From assembly GCA_902773035.1 (NCBI GenBank), contig CACYDB010000097.1:1-19452 (forward strand): 19,452 nt of DNA, written 5' to 3'. Below the pieces are notes generated by a model, which was not told the DNA's origin, did not search any database, and saw only the letters and a list, made by a program, of their open reading frames with translations. Position numbers and translations under genes: made by a program. The DNA comes from an uncultured Ruminococcus sp. (GTDB taxonomy: Bacteria > Bacillota > Clostridia > Oscillospirales > Acutalibacteraceae). Positions within the stretch are counted from its first letter, which is position 1. Each line of letters opens with the position of its first letter. Positions 8,701 to 13,509 of the stretch are shown here, one piece after another.

Positions 8701-9279
8701 CGCGAGCTTTATCAGCTCGGGATTTACCCTGAGCTGTTCCTCGAGCCCGTGATTCTGGAGCTCGATAAAGAAGTTGTTTTTGCCGAAGATTTTCTGATAA
8801 TACTCCGCCTTTTTCTTAGCGCCCGCGTAGTCGCCCTCGAGAAGCTTTTTCGGAAGCTCTCCCGCGAGGCACGCTGAAAGACAGATTAGTCCCTCGCTGT
8901 GTTTTTCAAGCAGCTCGTCGTCGATTCTGGGCTTGTTGTAGAAGCCCTCGGTAAAGCCCGCCGATACGAGCTTGATCAGATTTTGGTAGCCTGTGTTGTT
9001 CTCGCACAGGAGAACCATATGGTAGTAGCCGCGGTCGAGCTGAGCGGTTTTGTCGAACCTTGAGCGCGGAGCGACATATACCTCGCAGCCTATTACCGCC
9101 TTTATCCCCTCGTTTTTACACGCGCGGTAAAAATCCACAGCGCCGTACATAACGCCGTGGTCGGTAAGGGCGAGAGAGGTCTGTCCGAGCGACTTTGCCG
9201 CCTTAGCCAGATTTTTTATCCGACAGGCGCCGTCGAGCAGACTGTACTCGCTGTGAACGTGTAAATGGGTGAATGACAT
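5794..9279 (-). CDS. dnaE: DNA polymerase III alpha subunit (DnaE type)
   Basis: This is a replicative C-family polymerase, 1161 residues. The N-terminal PHP domain has HLHVHSEYSLLDG, ALTDHGVMYG, GCEVYV and TNDSHYI, so the metal-binding residues look complete. The palm contains MPDFDIDFG, with Asp 397, 399 and 401, and KMDFLGLRNL with Asp 549, giving the catalytic carboxylates. PMDSIPTYI, YGCIVYQEQVM and FNKSHATAYAMISYQTAYLK follow in fingers and thumb. A helix-hairpin-helix region leads to an OB-fold at about residues 990-1070 and a small C-terminal domain after a proline-rich linker (PPPRPKPPQ). No DEDDh proofreading exonuclease is inserted, so this is not PolC. An AAAGGAAG site precedes the start. 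It lies 12 nt after xseA and probably ends the nusB operon. Confidence 0.97.
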   Translation of the reverse strand: MSFTHLHVHSEYSLLDGACRIKNLAKAAKSLGQTSLALTDHGVMYGAVDFYRACKNEGIKAVIGCEVYVAPRSRFDKTAQLDRGYYHMVLLCENNTGYQNLIKLVSAGFTEGFYNKPRIDDELLEKHSEGLICLSACLAGELPKKLLEGDYAGAKKKAEYYQKIFGKNNFFIELQNHGLEEQLRVNPELIKLARDIGAELVVTNDSHYINREDSKLHSILLCIQTGKTINDPDRMEFGADEFYLKSEDEMRSLFPDLPEAFDNTQIIADRCNVEFEFGVRKLPNYPLPKGTDHYKFFEAECRRGLVRHYGADPSDELVRRLEYELGTINRMGFVDYFLIVADYVRYAKDNDIPVGPGRGSGAGSLCAYCIGITDVDPIKYDLLFERFLNPERVSMPDFDIDFGTERRGEVIEYVKKKYGVDHVAQIVTFGTMAARSAVRNVGRVLDIPYNAVDKIAKLIPETLNITLESAFKLSPDLKQKYDTDPDAKNILDIAMQIEGMPKNISMHAAGVVICEKPVSDYVPLTVSEGNILTQFTMTTLEELGLLKMDFLGLRNLTVIDDTVKMIREFEPDFDINKIDVNDPAVYKMMSSGATEGVFQFESQGMRNVLTQLRPESLEDLIAVISLYRPGPMDSIPTYIDCRHNPSHIRYKHPMLESILKVTYGCIVYQEQVMQVLRKLAGYSLGRADIVRRAMSKKKHGVMEKERFIFIEGLTDDDGNVIVDGCLRRGIDRATAISIYDEMESFASYAFNKSHATAYAMISYQTAYLKCRYTRQYMAALMSSVLDRQNKLALYTAECHNFGIQILPPDVNTSYYGFTVDGKNIRYGLRAVKNLGYQLIDTIIDTRKLGKFTSFYDFCKRVYGSSMNSRALESLIKCGALDKLGLNRRQMLTMVRAVLDDIEYENKKNMRGQLSIFDMGDTVEASSEPVIPDLEEFSKDELLFMENEVCGMYLSGHPIDEFEDYIKAVRADSIGDILDREEGGYKDNSAVRLVCIVTKLKNQLTKNNKMMAFVTVEDRFGTIEAIVFPNVFQEAGAFLGQGNVVEIFGRVNLREDEEPKIICNEIKRVNKNSVPSQPPPRPKPPQNNKPPKLYIRLDNLDGDMYRKAVRVLDIFEGGTPVVFYLTDSKKQILAPKKMWVMLNDVMINELKYQLGEENVALR

Positions 9280-9291
9280 TATAAACTTCCT

Positions 9292-10503
9292 TTATTCTGT
9301 AACCTTCGCGCCGATCTCGCCGTCGCGGAAGGTAAGCGTAAATTCATCGTTGGGTTTTAATTCTTTTGCGGAAATTACAACCCTGCCGTCCTTAACGGCG
9401 TAGGCAAAGCCTCTGTCGAGAACCGACAGCGGATCGAGCTCCTTGAGCTTTGCGCCGAGCTCGGCAAGGCGTTTTTCGTAATTGATTATCTTATCGCGCA
9501 GGATCACGTTCATACGCTCTCTGACGCGGTTGATCTCGTCCTCGCGTCTGCCGTAGATCCGCTGAGGAATAACGGTTTTGAGCTTGTTCTCAGTCCTGTT
9601 GAGCCTAGCCTCGCATCTGTCGCGCTTCGACATCATAAGCGAGTAGAGATAACGGCTTTTTGACTCAAAATGCCTGAGCAGCTCGTTGAAGTCGGGAACT
9701 GCAAGCTCTGCCGCCGCGGATGGAGTCGGCGCGCGTAAATCGGCTACAAAGTCGCAGATCGTAAAGTCGGTCTCGTGACCTACGCCTGAGATAACGGGAA
9801 TTTGGCAGTTATAAATAGCGTAGGCGAGCCTTTCGTCGTTGAACGCCCACAAATCCTCAATAGAGCCGCCGCCTCTGGCTATAATCAGAACGTCGGCGGA
9901 GCGTGACTCGCTGAACTCATTAACAGCCTCCGTAAGCTGAGCGGGAGCTCCTACGCCCTGTACAAGCACGGGACGGAGTATGATCTCCGCGAGAGGAAAA
10001 CGCCTTGAAAGAATATTGCGGATATCCTGAACCGCCGCGCCCGTAGGCGAGGTGATCACGCCGACCTTAAACGGAATTTTAGGTATGGGCTTTTTATGCG
10101 CGGCTGAAAAAAATCCCGCGCGCTCAAGCTTTTTCTTGAGCTCCTCGAACTGCATAGTAAGCTCGCCGATTCCGAGGGGCTGCATATCCTCGACGTAGAG
10201 CTGGTACGAGCCTGTTTTTTCATAGAGAGAGACTCTGCCCCTCGCAATGACCTTCATACCCTCCTTGAGTTTAAAGCGCAGATTGCGCGCGTATCCCGCA
10301 AAGAGCACTGCTCTGACAACAGCTCTCTCGTCCTTTAAGCTGAAATAGACGTGACCGCTGCTGTAGTGATCGGTGAGGTTGCTGATTTCCCCGGAAATAA
10401 AGACATTGTTAAGAAGCCCGTCGCTCTCGAGCTTATTTTTGACGTAAGTATTAAGTTGAGCTACCGAGATTACCCTCGGTCTTACAAACTCAGGTGTTTC
10501 CAT
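9292..10503 (-). CDS. xseA: Exodeoxyribonuclease VII large subunit
   Basis: This is the catalytic subunit of the single-strand-specific nuclease used in mismatch repair and in degrading damaged DNA, 403 residues. The N-terminal OB-fold (about residues 10-110) contains SVAQLNTYVKNKLESD and SSGHVYFSLKDE. The nuclease domain has GVITSPTGAAVQDI, the hallmark ARGGGSIEDLWAFNDE, SGVGHETDFTICDFVADLRAPTPSAAAE and a long coiled-coil segment at about residues 270-350. The start codon lies inside the end of the upstream gene (14-nt overlap) with no strong ribosome binding site, which suggests coupled translation. The small subunit gene xseB, usually the next gene, is absent here: dnaE follows directly. 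Confidence 0.96.
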   Translation of the reverse strand: METPEFVRPRVISVAQLNTYVKNKLESDGLLNNVFISGEISNLTDHYSSGHVYFSLKDERAVVRAVLFAGYARNLRFKLKEGMKVIARGRVSLYEKTGSYQLYVEDMQPLGIGELTMQFEELKKKLERAGFFSAAHKKPIPKIPFKVGVITSPTGAAVQDIRNILSRRFPLAEIILRPVLVQGVGAPAQLTEAVNEFSESRSADVLIIARGGGSIEDLWAFNDERLAYAIYNCQIPVISGVGHETDFTICDFVADLRAPTPSAAAELAVPDFNELLRHFESKSRYLYSLMMSKRDRCEARLNRTENKLKTVIPQRIYGRREDEINRVRERMNVILRDKIINYEKRLAELGAKLKELDPLSVLDRGFAYAVKDGRVVISAKELKPNDEFTLTFRDGEIGAKVTE

Positions 10504-11425
10504 ATTTAAACTTTCTTGAAGTGAGATACGCTATACCCGCCGCGTTGTCGCAGGAAAACTCAGGCTCGGCAAAGTAAGCGCCGTATTTATTCTGAAATGA
10601 TTTTCTGATTATTGAATTTGACATCACTCCGCCCGCGTACAGCAGGGGGAGCTTGCCGTATTTTTCGAGCAGAGCCTCGGTCATTGCCGCGAGGGTCGCC
10701 TCGATATATTTAAGACAAAAACAGGATATTTTTTCTTTAGAAGAATTATTCTTGTACATCTTTTCGCAAAGATTTTCAAGTCCGCTCAGACAGCAGTTTT
10801 CTCCCTTTAAGGTAGGCTTGACCTTGACGTCGCCGTCGTATTTGAGCGCGAGCTTTTCAAGCTCCCTGCCGCACGGAAAGTCGAGTCCGAGCATCACCCC
10901 TACCCTGTCGATCGCCTGACCGGCGTTTAAATCCAGAGTGTGAGCGACAAGCTCGGTGTCAAAGCCGTATTCGTTCGGCTTGACAAGCACAGCCTCGGTA
11001 GTGCCTCCGCTGACGTGAAAGGCGATGAAGCTTCTCTCAAAAAGCTCCTCCCTGCCCGAGCTGTACACCGCCGCGGCGATATGCCCCTCCTGATGCGAGA
11101 ACTCATAGAGCGGGATTTTCAGCGTATCCGCGATCATCCCCGCCGCGTTCATACCCACGGTGAAGCACGGCATATACGAGCCCTCGACGGCTCTCGGACG
11201 GCTTGATACTCCCACCGCCTCGATCTCCGAGGGATCGGCGTTTTTTATAAGCTCCGTGTAGAGTGAATGAAGCTGCTGAGTGTGGTGAAACACGGCGTCG
11301 CTCTGACGAAGTCCGACGGCGCCGCTTTTGACAGGCAAAAGCCGCTTTGACTGTGTTATCTCATCCCCGACCATAAGCGCGGTCGAGGTTGTGTAGTTGC
11401 TGGTGTCGATACCTAAAAAGCTCAT
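10490..11425 (-). CDS. TsaD/Kae1-like ASKHA-fold protein (M22 family paralogue)
   Basis: This 311-residue member of the TsaD/Kae1/Gcp superfamily is about 25-30 residues shorter than usual TsaD. It shows an N-terminal phosphate loop (FLGIDTSNYTTSTAL), a likely metal site HQEGHIAAA corresponding to the TsaD HxEGH motif, a second phosphate loop HVSGGTTEAVLV, LDLNAGQAIDRVGVMLGLDFP, and a C-terminal GGVMSNSIIR with CDNAAGIAYL. The second loop has SGGTT rather than the SGGHT of true TsaD, and GGVMSNS replaces GGVAANS. I therefore read it as a paralogue of the tRNA threonylcarbamoyladenosine enzyme, not TsaD itself; its substrate is unknown. Its ATG overlaps the nusB stop (TAATG). Old names such as O-sialoglycoprotease for this family are misleading. 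Confidence 0.85.
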   Translation of the reverse strand: MSFLGIDTSNYTTSTALMVGDEITQSKRLLPVKSGAVGLRQSDAVFHHTQQLHSLYTELIKNADPSEIEAVGVSSRPRAVEGSYMPCFTVGMNAAGMIADTLKIPLYEFSHQEGHIAAAVYSSGREELFERSFIAFHVSGGTTEAVLVKPNEYGFDTELVAHTLDLNAGQAIDRVGVMLGLDFPCGRELEKLALKYDGDVKVKPTLKGENCCLSGLENLCEKMYKNNSSKEKISCFCLKYIEATLAAMTEALLEKYGKLPLLYAGGVMSNSIIRKSFQNKYGAYFAEPEFSCDNAAGIAYLTSRKFKYGNT

Positions 11426-11826
11426 TATTCTCTCGCTATCGCGCCGAGAACGCCGTTGATAAATTTGCTCTCGTCAACGGTGTATTTCTTGGCGAGCTCA
11501 ACCGCCTCGTTGATCGCGACTCCCTCGGGAACGTCATCTACAAACTTGATCTCATAAACCGCGAGCCTCATCACAGCGAGGCTTGTCTTTGAGATACGGT
11601 TGATCGTCCAGCCCTTTTTGAGATGAGCGGAAATTAGCGAGTCGATAAGCTCCTTGTTCTCCTCAACGCCGTTAACGAGGGTGATCGCGTAGTCGTCAAA
11701 CTCGAGCTCACGGCTCTCGCAGGCGTTCTCGATTATCTCCTCGATGGGCTCGGCGTTAAAGAGCTTCTCAAATATCAGGAAAAAGCCCTGTTCTCTGGCT
11801 TTAAAGCGTGAAATTTTATTCTCCAT
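11425..11826 (-). CDS. nusB: Transcription antitermination protein NusB
   Basis: This small all-helical protein, 133 residues, binds NusE (ribosomal protein S10) and boxA RNA to promote antitermination in rRNA operons. Family features include SRFKAREQGFFLIFEKLFN at the N-terminus, ISAHLKKGWTINRISKTSLAVMRLAVYEI in the middle, and the conserved VPEGVAINEAVELAKKY followed by KFINGVLGAIARE at the C-terminus. It is the first gene of the nusB-TsaD-like-xseA-dnaE cluster, about 29 nt downstream of its predicted transcription start. The ribosome binding site is modest (AAGG or GGGA upstream). Confidence 0.96.
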   Translation of the reverse strand: MENKISRFKAREQGFFLIFEKLFNAEPIEEIIENACESRELEFDDYAITLVNGVEENKELIDSLISAHLKKGWTINRISKTSLAVMRLAVYEIKFVDDVPEGVAINEAVELAKKYTVDESKFINGVLGAIARE

Positions 11827-11861
11827 AAATATCCCAACCTTACAAAATTATATACACGGTA

Positions 11862-11890
11862 AGTATACCATAATAAATCGAAAAAGTAAA
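11862..11890 (-). promoter_or_regulatory. Sigma-A promoter of the nusB-dnaE cluster
   Basis: On the minus strand there is TTTACT at 11885-11890, a 17-nt spacer and TATACT at 11862-11867, with TGG just upstream of the -10 forming an extended -10. The -35 box overlaps the T-tract of the preceding terminator. Confidence 0.85.
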
Positions 11891-11918
11891 GAAAGCGGCG
11901 GAGTTTTCCGCCGCTTTC
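11881..11918 (-). terminator. Intrinsic terminator after the sigma-like gene
   Basis: A 12-bp perfect stem, GAAAGCGGCGGA and TCCGCCGCTTTC around a 4-nt loop (11891-11918), is followed on the minus strand by TTTACTTTTT. It begins 10 nt after the stop of the sigma-region-4-like gene and separates that operon from nusB. Confidence 0.93.
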
Positions 11919-11928
11919 ACGATAAGCC

Positions 11929-12222
11929 TTACTGATAGTATTCGGCTACCCTTTTGAGTCTGCGGGTAGCGTTCTGGATATGGCGCGTAACAGTTGAGGG
12001 ATTCACGCCGAGCTCTGCGGCTATATCCTTCATACTGCGTTTTTTGAAGTAATACTCGCACAGGCAGTAGCGCTGCTTGTCAGTCAGCTCATTTCTTATC
12101 GCCCGTCTGAGCAGGTGTTTCATCTCCTTTACCTTTTCCGAGTTATCCTCGGCGATCTCAAAACAGTCATACGAAAATTTGTGGCTGTTCTTCTCGGTTA
12201 TATGGGTCGATCTATGCAGCAT
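11929..12222 (-). CDS. Small sigma-70 region-4-like HTH protein, SOS-type operon
   Basis: This 97-residue protein has a C-terminal half resembling sigma-70 region 4: LTDKQRYCLCEYYFKKRSM (residues 46-64) and the helix-turn-helix MKDIAAELGVNPSTVTRHI (64-82), followed by a basic helix ATRRLKRVAEYY. It has no region 2, so it cannot open a promoter alone. It could be a DNA-binding regulator, a partner of RNA polymerase, or a late-gene activator like those of prophages. The N-terminus (STHITEKNSHKFSYD) is not recognised. An upstream in-frame ATG at 12279 exists, but the ATG at 12220-12222 has ACGGAG about 9 nt upstream and overlaps the end of the preceding gene by 11 nt, implying coupled translation. 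A terminator follows. Confidence 0.78.
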   Translation of the reverse strand: MLHRSTHITEKNSHKFSYDCFEIAEDNSEKVKEMKHLLRRAIRNELTDKQRYCLCEYYFKKRSMKDIAAELGVNPSTVTRHIQNATRRLKRVAEYYQ

Positions 12223-12430
12223 CGTTAAAGACTCCGTTAGCTCTGTCGAGCAACAGCTTGCCTGTGTTGAGAACATCATAATAAATGTTCCTGTAGGAGA
12301 AAATCAGCGAATTGAGCTTCTCCTGATTTTTGCTGTCTCCATTTGCGAGCATAGCTTCATATTTTCTGATAGTTTTTTTGAGGTTTTCCGCGTCAGTAAA
12401 GTATTCGTCTGACCATTCCTTGTAGTTCAT
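12212..12430 (-). CDS. Uncharacterised 72-aa helical protein, first gene of SOS-type operon
   Basis: I do not recognise this protein. It is 72 residues long, charged and predicted mostly helical: EWSDEYFTDAENLKKTIRKY, a short polar turn (ANGDSKNQ), then EKLNSLIFSYRNIYYDVLN and GKLLLDRANG. This suggests a two-helix hairpin, and there is no signal peptide or membrane segment. It has a good AAAGGA ribosome binding site 8 nt before the ATG and lies about 56 nt downstream of a predicted LexA-controlled transcription start. It overlaps the sigma-like gene by 11 nt, so the two proteins are probably made together and may act together. Small proteins of this look occur beside sigma-like genes in prophages of related bacteria, as far as I recall; that is weak evidence. 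Confidence 0.7.
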   Translation of the reverse strand: MNYKEWSDEYFTDAENLKKTIRKYEAMLANGDSKNQEKLNSLIFSYRNIYYDVLNTGKLLLDRANGVFNDAA

Positions 12431-12458
12431 TGCAAAAGTCCTTTCATTCGTAATTTGT

Positions 12459-12489
12459 ATCAGGAGCTACCGGGGCTTTAGTTCCTGAT
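12459..12489 (-). other. 5'-end hairpin of the SOS-type operon mRNA
   Basis: On the minus strand ATCAGGA, a 1-nt mismatch, CTA, a 9-nt GC-rich loop, TAG, a mismatch and TCCTGAT form a long interrupted stem. The predicted transcription start is near 12486, so the hairpin would lie at or within a few bases of the mRNA 5' end. It leaves the ribosome binding site of the first gene free. It has no T-tract, so it is not an attenuator-type terminator. It may stabilise the mRNA or be a protein-binding palindrome in DNA. Confidence 0.5.
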
Positions 12490-12492
12490 ATA

Positions 12493-12521
12493 ATTATAGC
12501 AGAACTTTTGTTCTATTTCAA
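12493..12521 (-). promoter_or_regulatory. Promoter of the SOS-type two-gene operon
   Basis: A -35 box TTGAAA at 12516-12521, a 17-nt spacer and a perfect -10 box TATAAT at 12493-12498 on the minus strand. The spacer is filled by a LexA-type operator. Confidence 0.88.
12502..12513. promoter_or_regulatory. LexA-type operator (SOS box 1), between -35 and -10
   Basis: GAAC, AAAA, GTTC on the minus strand is an exact match to the GAAC-N4-GTTC core bound by LexA (DinR) in Firmicutes. It sits entirely inside the promoter spacer, where bound LexA would exclude RNA polymerase. Flanking bases are A and T rather than the optimal C and G. Confidence 0.82.
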
Positions 12522-12530
12522 GATAAATTA

Positions 12531-12542
12531 GAATATTTGTTC
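12531..12542. promoter_or_regulatory. Second LexA-like site (SOS box 2), upstream of -35
   Basis: Minus-strand GAAC, AAAT, ATTC matches seven of eight core positions of the LexA site and has the preferred C before GAAC. Its centre is 29 bp from that of box 1, close to three helical turns, which would allow cooperative binding. Confidence 0.6.
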
Positions 12543-12552
12543 GATTTTGTGT

Positions 12553-12576
12553 CAAAGTCCGTTTGTCAGGACTTTG
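12553..12576. repeat. Perfect inverted repeat upstream of the SOS-type promoter
   Basis: CAAAGTCC, an 8-nt spacer, GGACTTTG: 8-bp perfect arms. No T-tract follows on either strand, so it is not an intrinsic terminator. It lies between the terminator of the exonuclease gene and the SOS boxes, a suitable place for an activator or autoregulator site. The arm sequence is partly echoed by AAAGTCC near the first gene's ribosome binding site. Confidence 0.5.
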
Positions 12577-12587
12577 CTGTTCAGGAC

Positions 12588-12620
12588 AAAAGAAAAGGCG
12601 GGAGATCTCTCTCCTGCCTT
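12588..12620 (-). terminator. Intrinsic terminator of the typA-exonuclease operon
   Basis: The minus strand forms AAGGC, one mismatch, GGAG, a 6-nt loop, CTCC, one mismatch, GCCTT (12595-12620), followed by a broken T-tract TTCTTTTGT. It lies 16 nt after the exonuclease stop codon. Confidence 0.85.
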
Positions 12621-12636
12621 CTGAAAGTTATGATTA

Positions 12637-13494
12637 TCAGTCCTCGAGCTTCGGCGGCTCGTTGAGATAAGTCTTTTTCTTCATTGTAACGCCGTCGAAT
12701 TTAAGACGCATTGAAATTCTGCCGTTGAACACCTTGCGGCATTTGGGACAGCGGAACTTGGCGACAAAGTTCTTGTTCTTGACTCTGAAATGAGTGAGCT
12801 GCTCGGCTCTGATATGGCAATCGTCGCAGATAAAGTAAAGCTGGCTCTTGTCGATAAGCGGATTGTTTATATCGGTGATCTGCTTATTCTTGAACGTGAT
12901 TTTGCGGTAGAACTCGTCGTCCGCGTCGCAGATATATTCCTCAAACTTCTCCTTGTCATAGGTGCGTCTGAGGCACTCGAGGCTCAGGTGAGCGTCGGCG
13001 CAGGCGCGGTGAAGCTCCTGCTCGTCACTGCTGATACCGAGCATTTCGGCGCAGTTGATAAGTCCGAGCTGAGCCGCGGGATTGTGAGCGTCGAGCTGAT
13101 ACTCGCAGTATTCCTGAAGATTGCAGTATTTTTTTAGGAACGGAATCTCGCTGTCCGAGGTAAAGTAGTTGAAATTATCCATCAGCGTGAGCACGTCCGA
13201 GGTACCCCACGTCAGAATCACGCAGTCCTCGGAGAACTTGATGAACTCATACGCCGCCTGCATAAAGCTTATGCCCTCAGACTGCAGCTCCTCGTTTGTG
13301 ATATGAGTGAGAGAAGCTATGTGGCTCGAGAGCTTCTTGCCGATCTCAGGCTTTACGAGCATAGAAAAGGTGTCCTTCAGCTTTAAATTTTCGTCAACCC
13401 TGACGGCTCCGAACTCGATCACCTCATTGACATAATGATGAACCTTTTTGCTGTAGGAGCCGTTCCATTCCAAATCTAAAATTACAATGTCCAT
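12637..13494 (-). CDS. DEDDh 3'-5' exonuclease with C-terminal zinc ribbon
   Basis: This 285-residue protein belongs to the RNase T/DnaQ-like exonuclease superfamily. Exo I is visible as ILDLEWNG (Asp 7 and Glu 9), the Exo II Asp probably in LTWGTSDVLTLMDN, and Exo III as HRACADAHLSLECLRR with the His-x4-Asp that defines the DEDDh type. N-terminal fold features such as VIEFGAVRVDENL and HITNEEL also fit. The last third adds two CxxC pairs, CDDC and CPKC, about 30 residues apart, forming a likely zinc ribbon for nucleic-acid binding. The substrate (DNA or RNA) cannot be told. It lies 15 nt after typA with a weak ribosome binding site and ends before a terminator, so it is cotranscribed with typA. 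Confidence 0.88.
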   Translation of the reverse strand: MDIVILDLEWNGSYSKKVHHYVNEVIEFGAVRVDENLKLKDTFSMLVKPEIGKKLSSHIASLTHITNEELQSEGISFMQAAYEFIKFSEDCVILTWGTSDVLTLMDNFNYFTSDSEIPFLKKYCNLQEYCEYQLDAHNPAAQLGLINCAEMLGISSDEQELHRACADAHLSLECLRRTYDKEKFEEYICDADDEFYRKITFKNKQITDINNPLIDKSQLYFICDDCHIRAEQLTHFRVKNKNFVAKFRCPKCRKVFNGRISMRLKFDGVTMKKKTYLNEPPKLED

Positions 13495-13509
13495 AACATT
13501 TCGCTTTCG

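Noticed and set aside
11427..11892. Boundary of a mobile element around the SOS-type operon
   Set aside because: I found no integrase, attachment-site duplication or shift in codon use flanking 11881-12542; the neighbouring genes are all core functions.
12223..12279. Longer N-terminus (19 extra residues) for the sigma-like protein from an upstream ATG
   Set aside because: It would overlap the preceding gene by 68 nt and has no clear ribosome binding site, while the internal ATG at 12222 has a good one.
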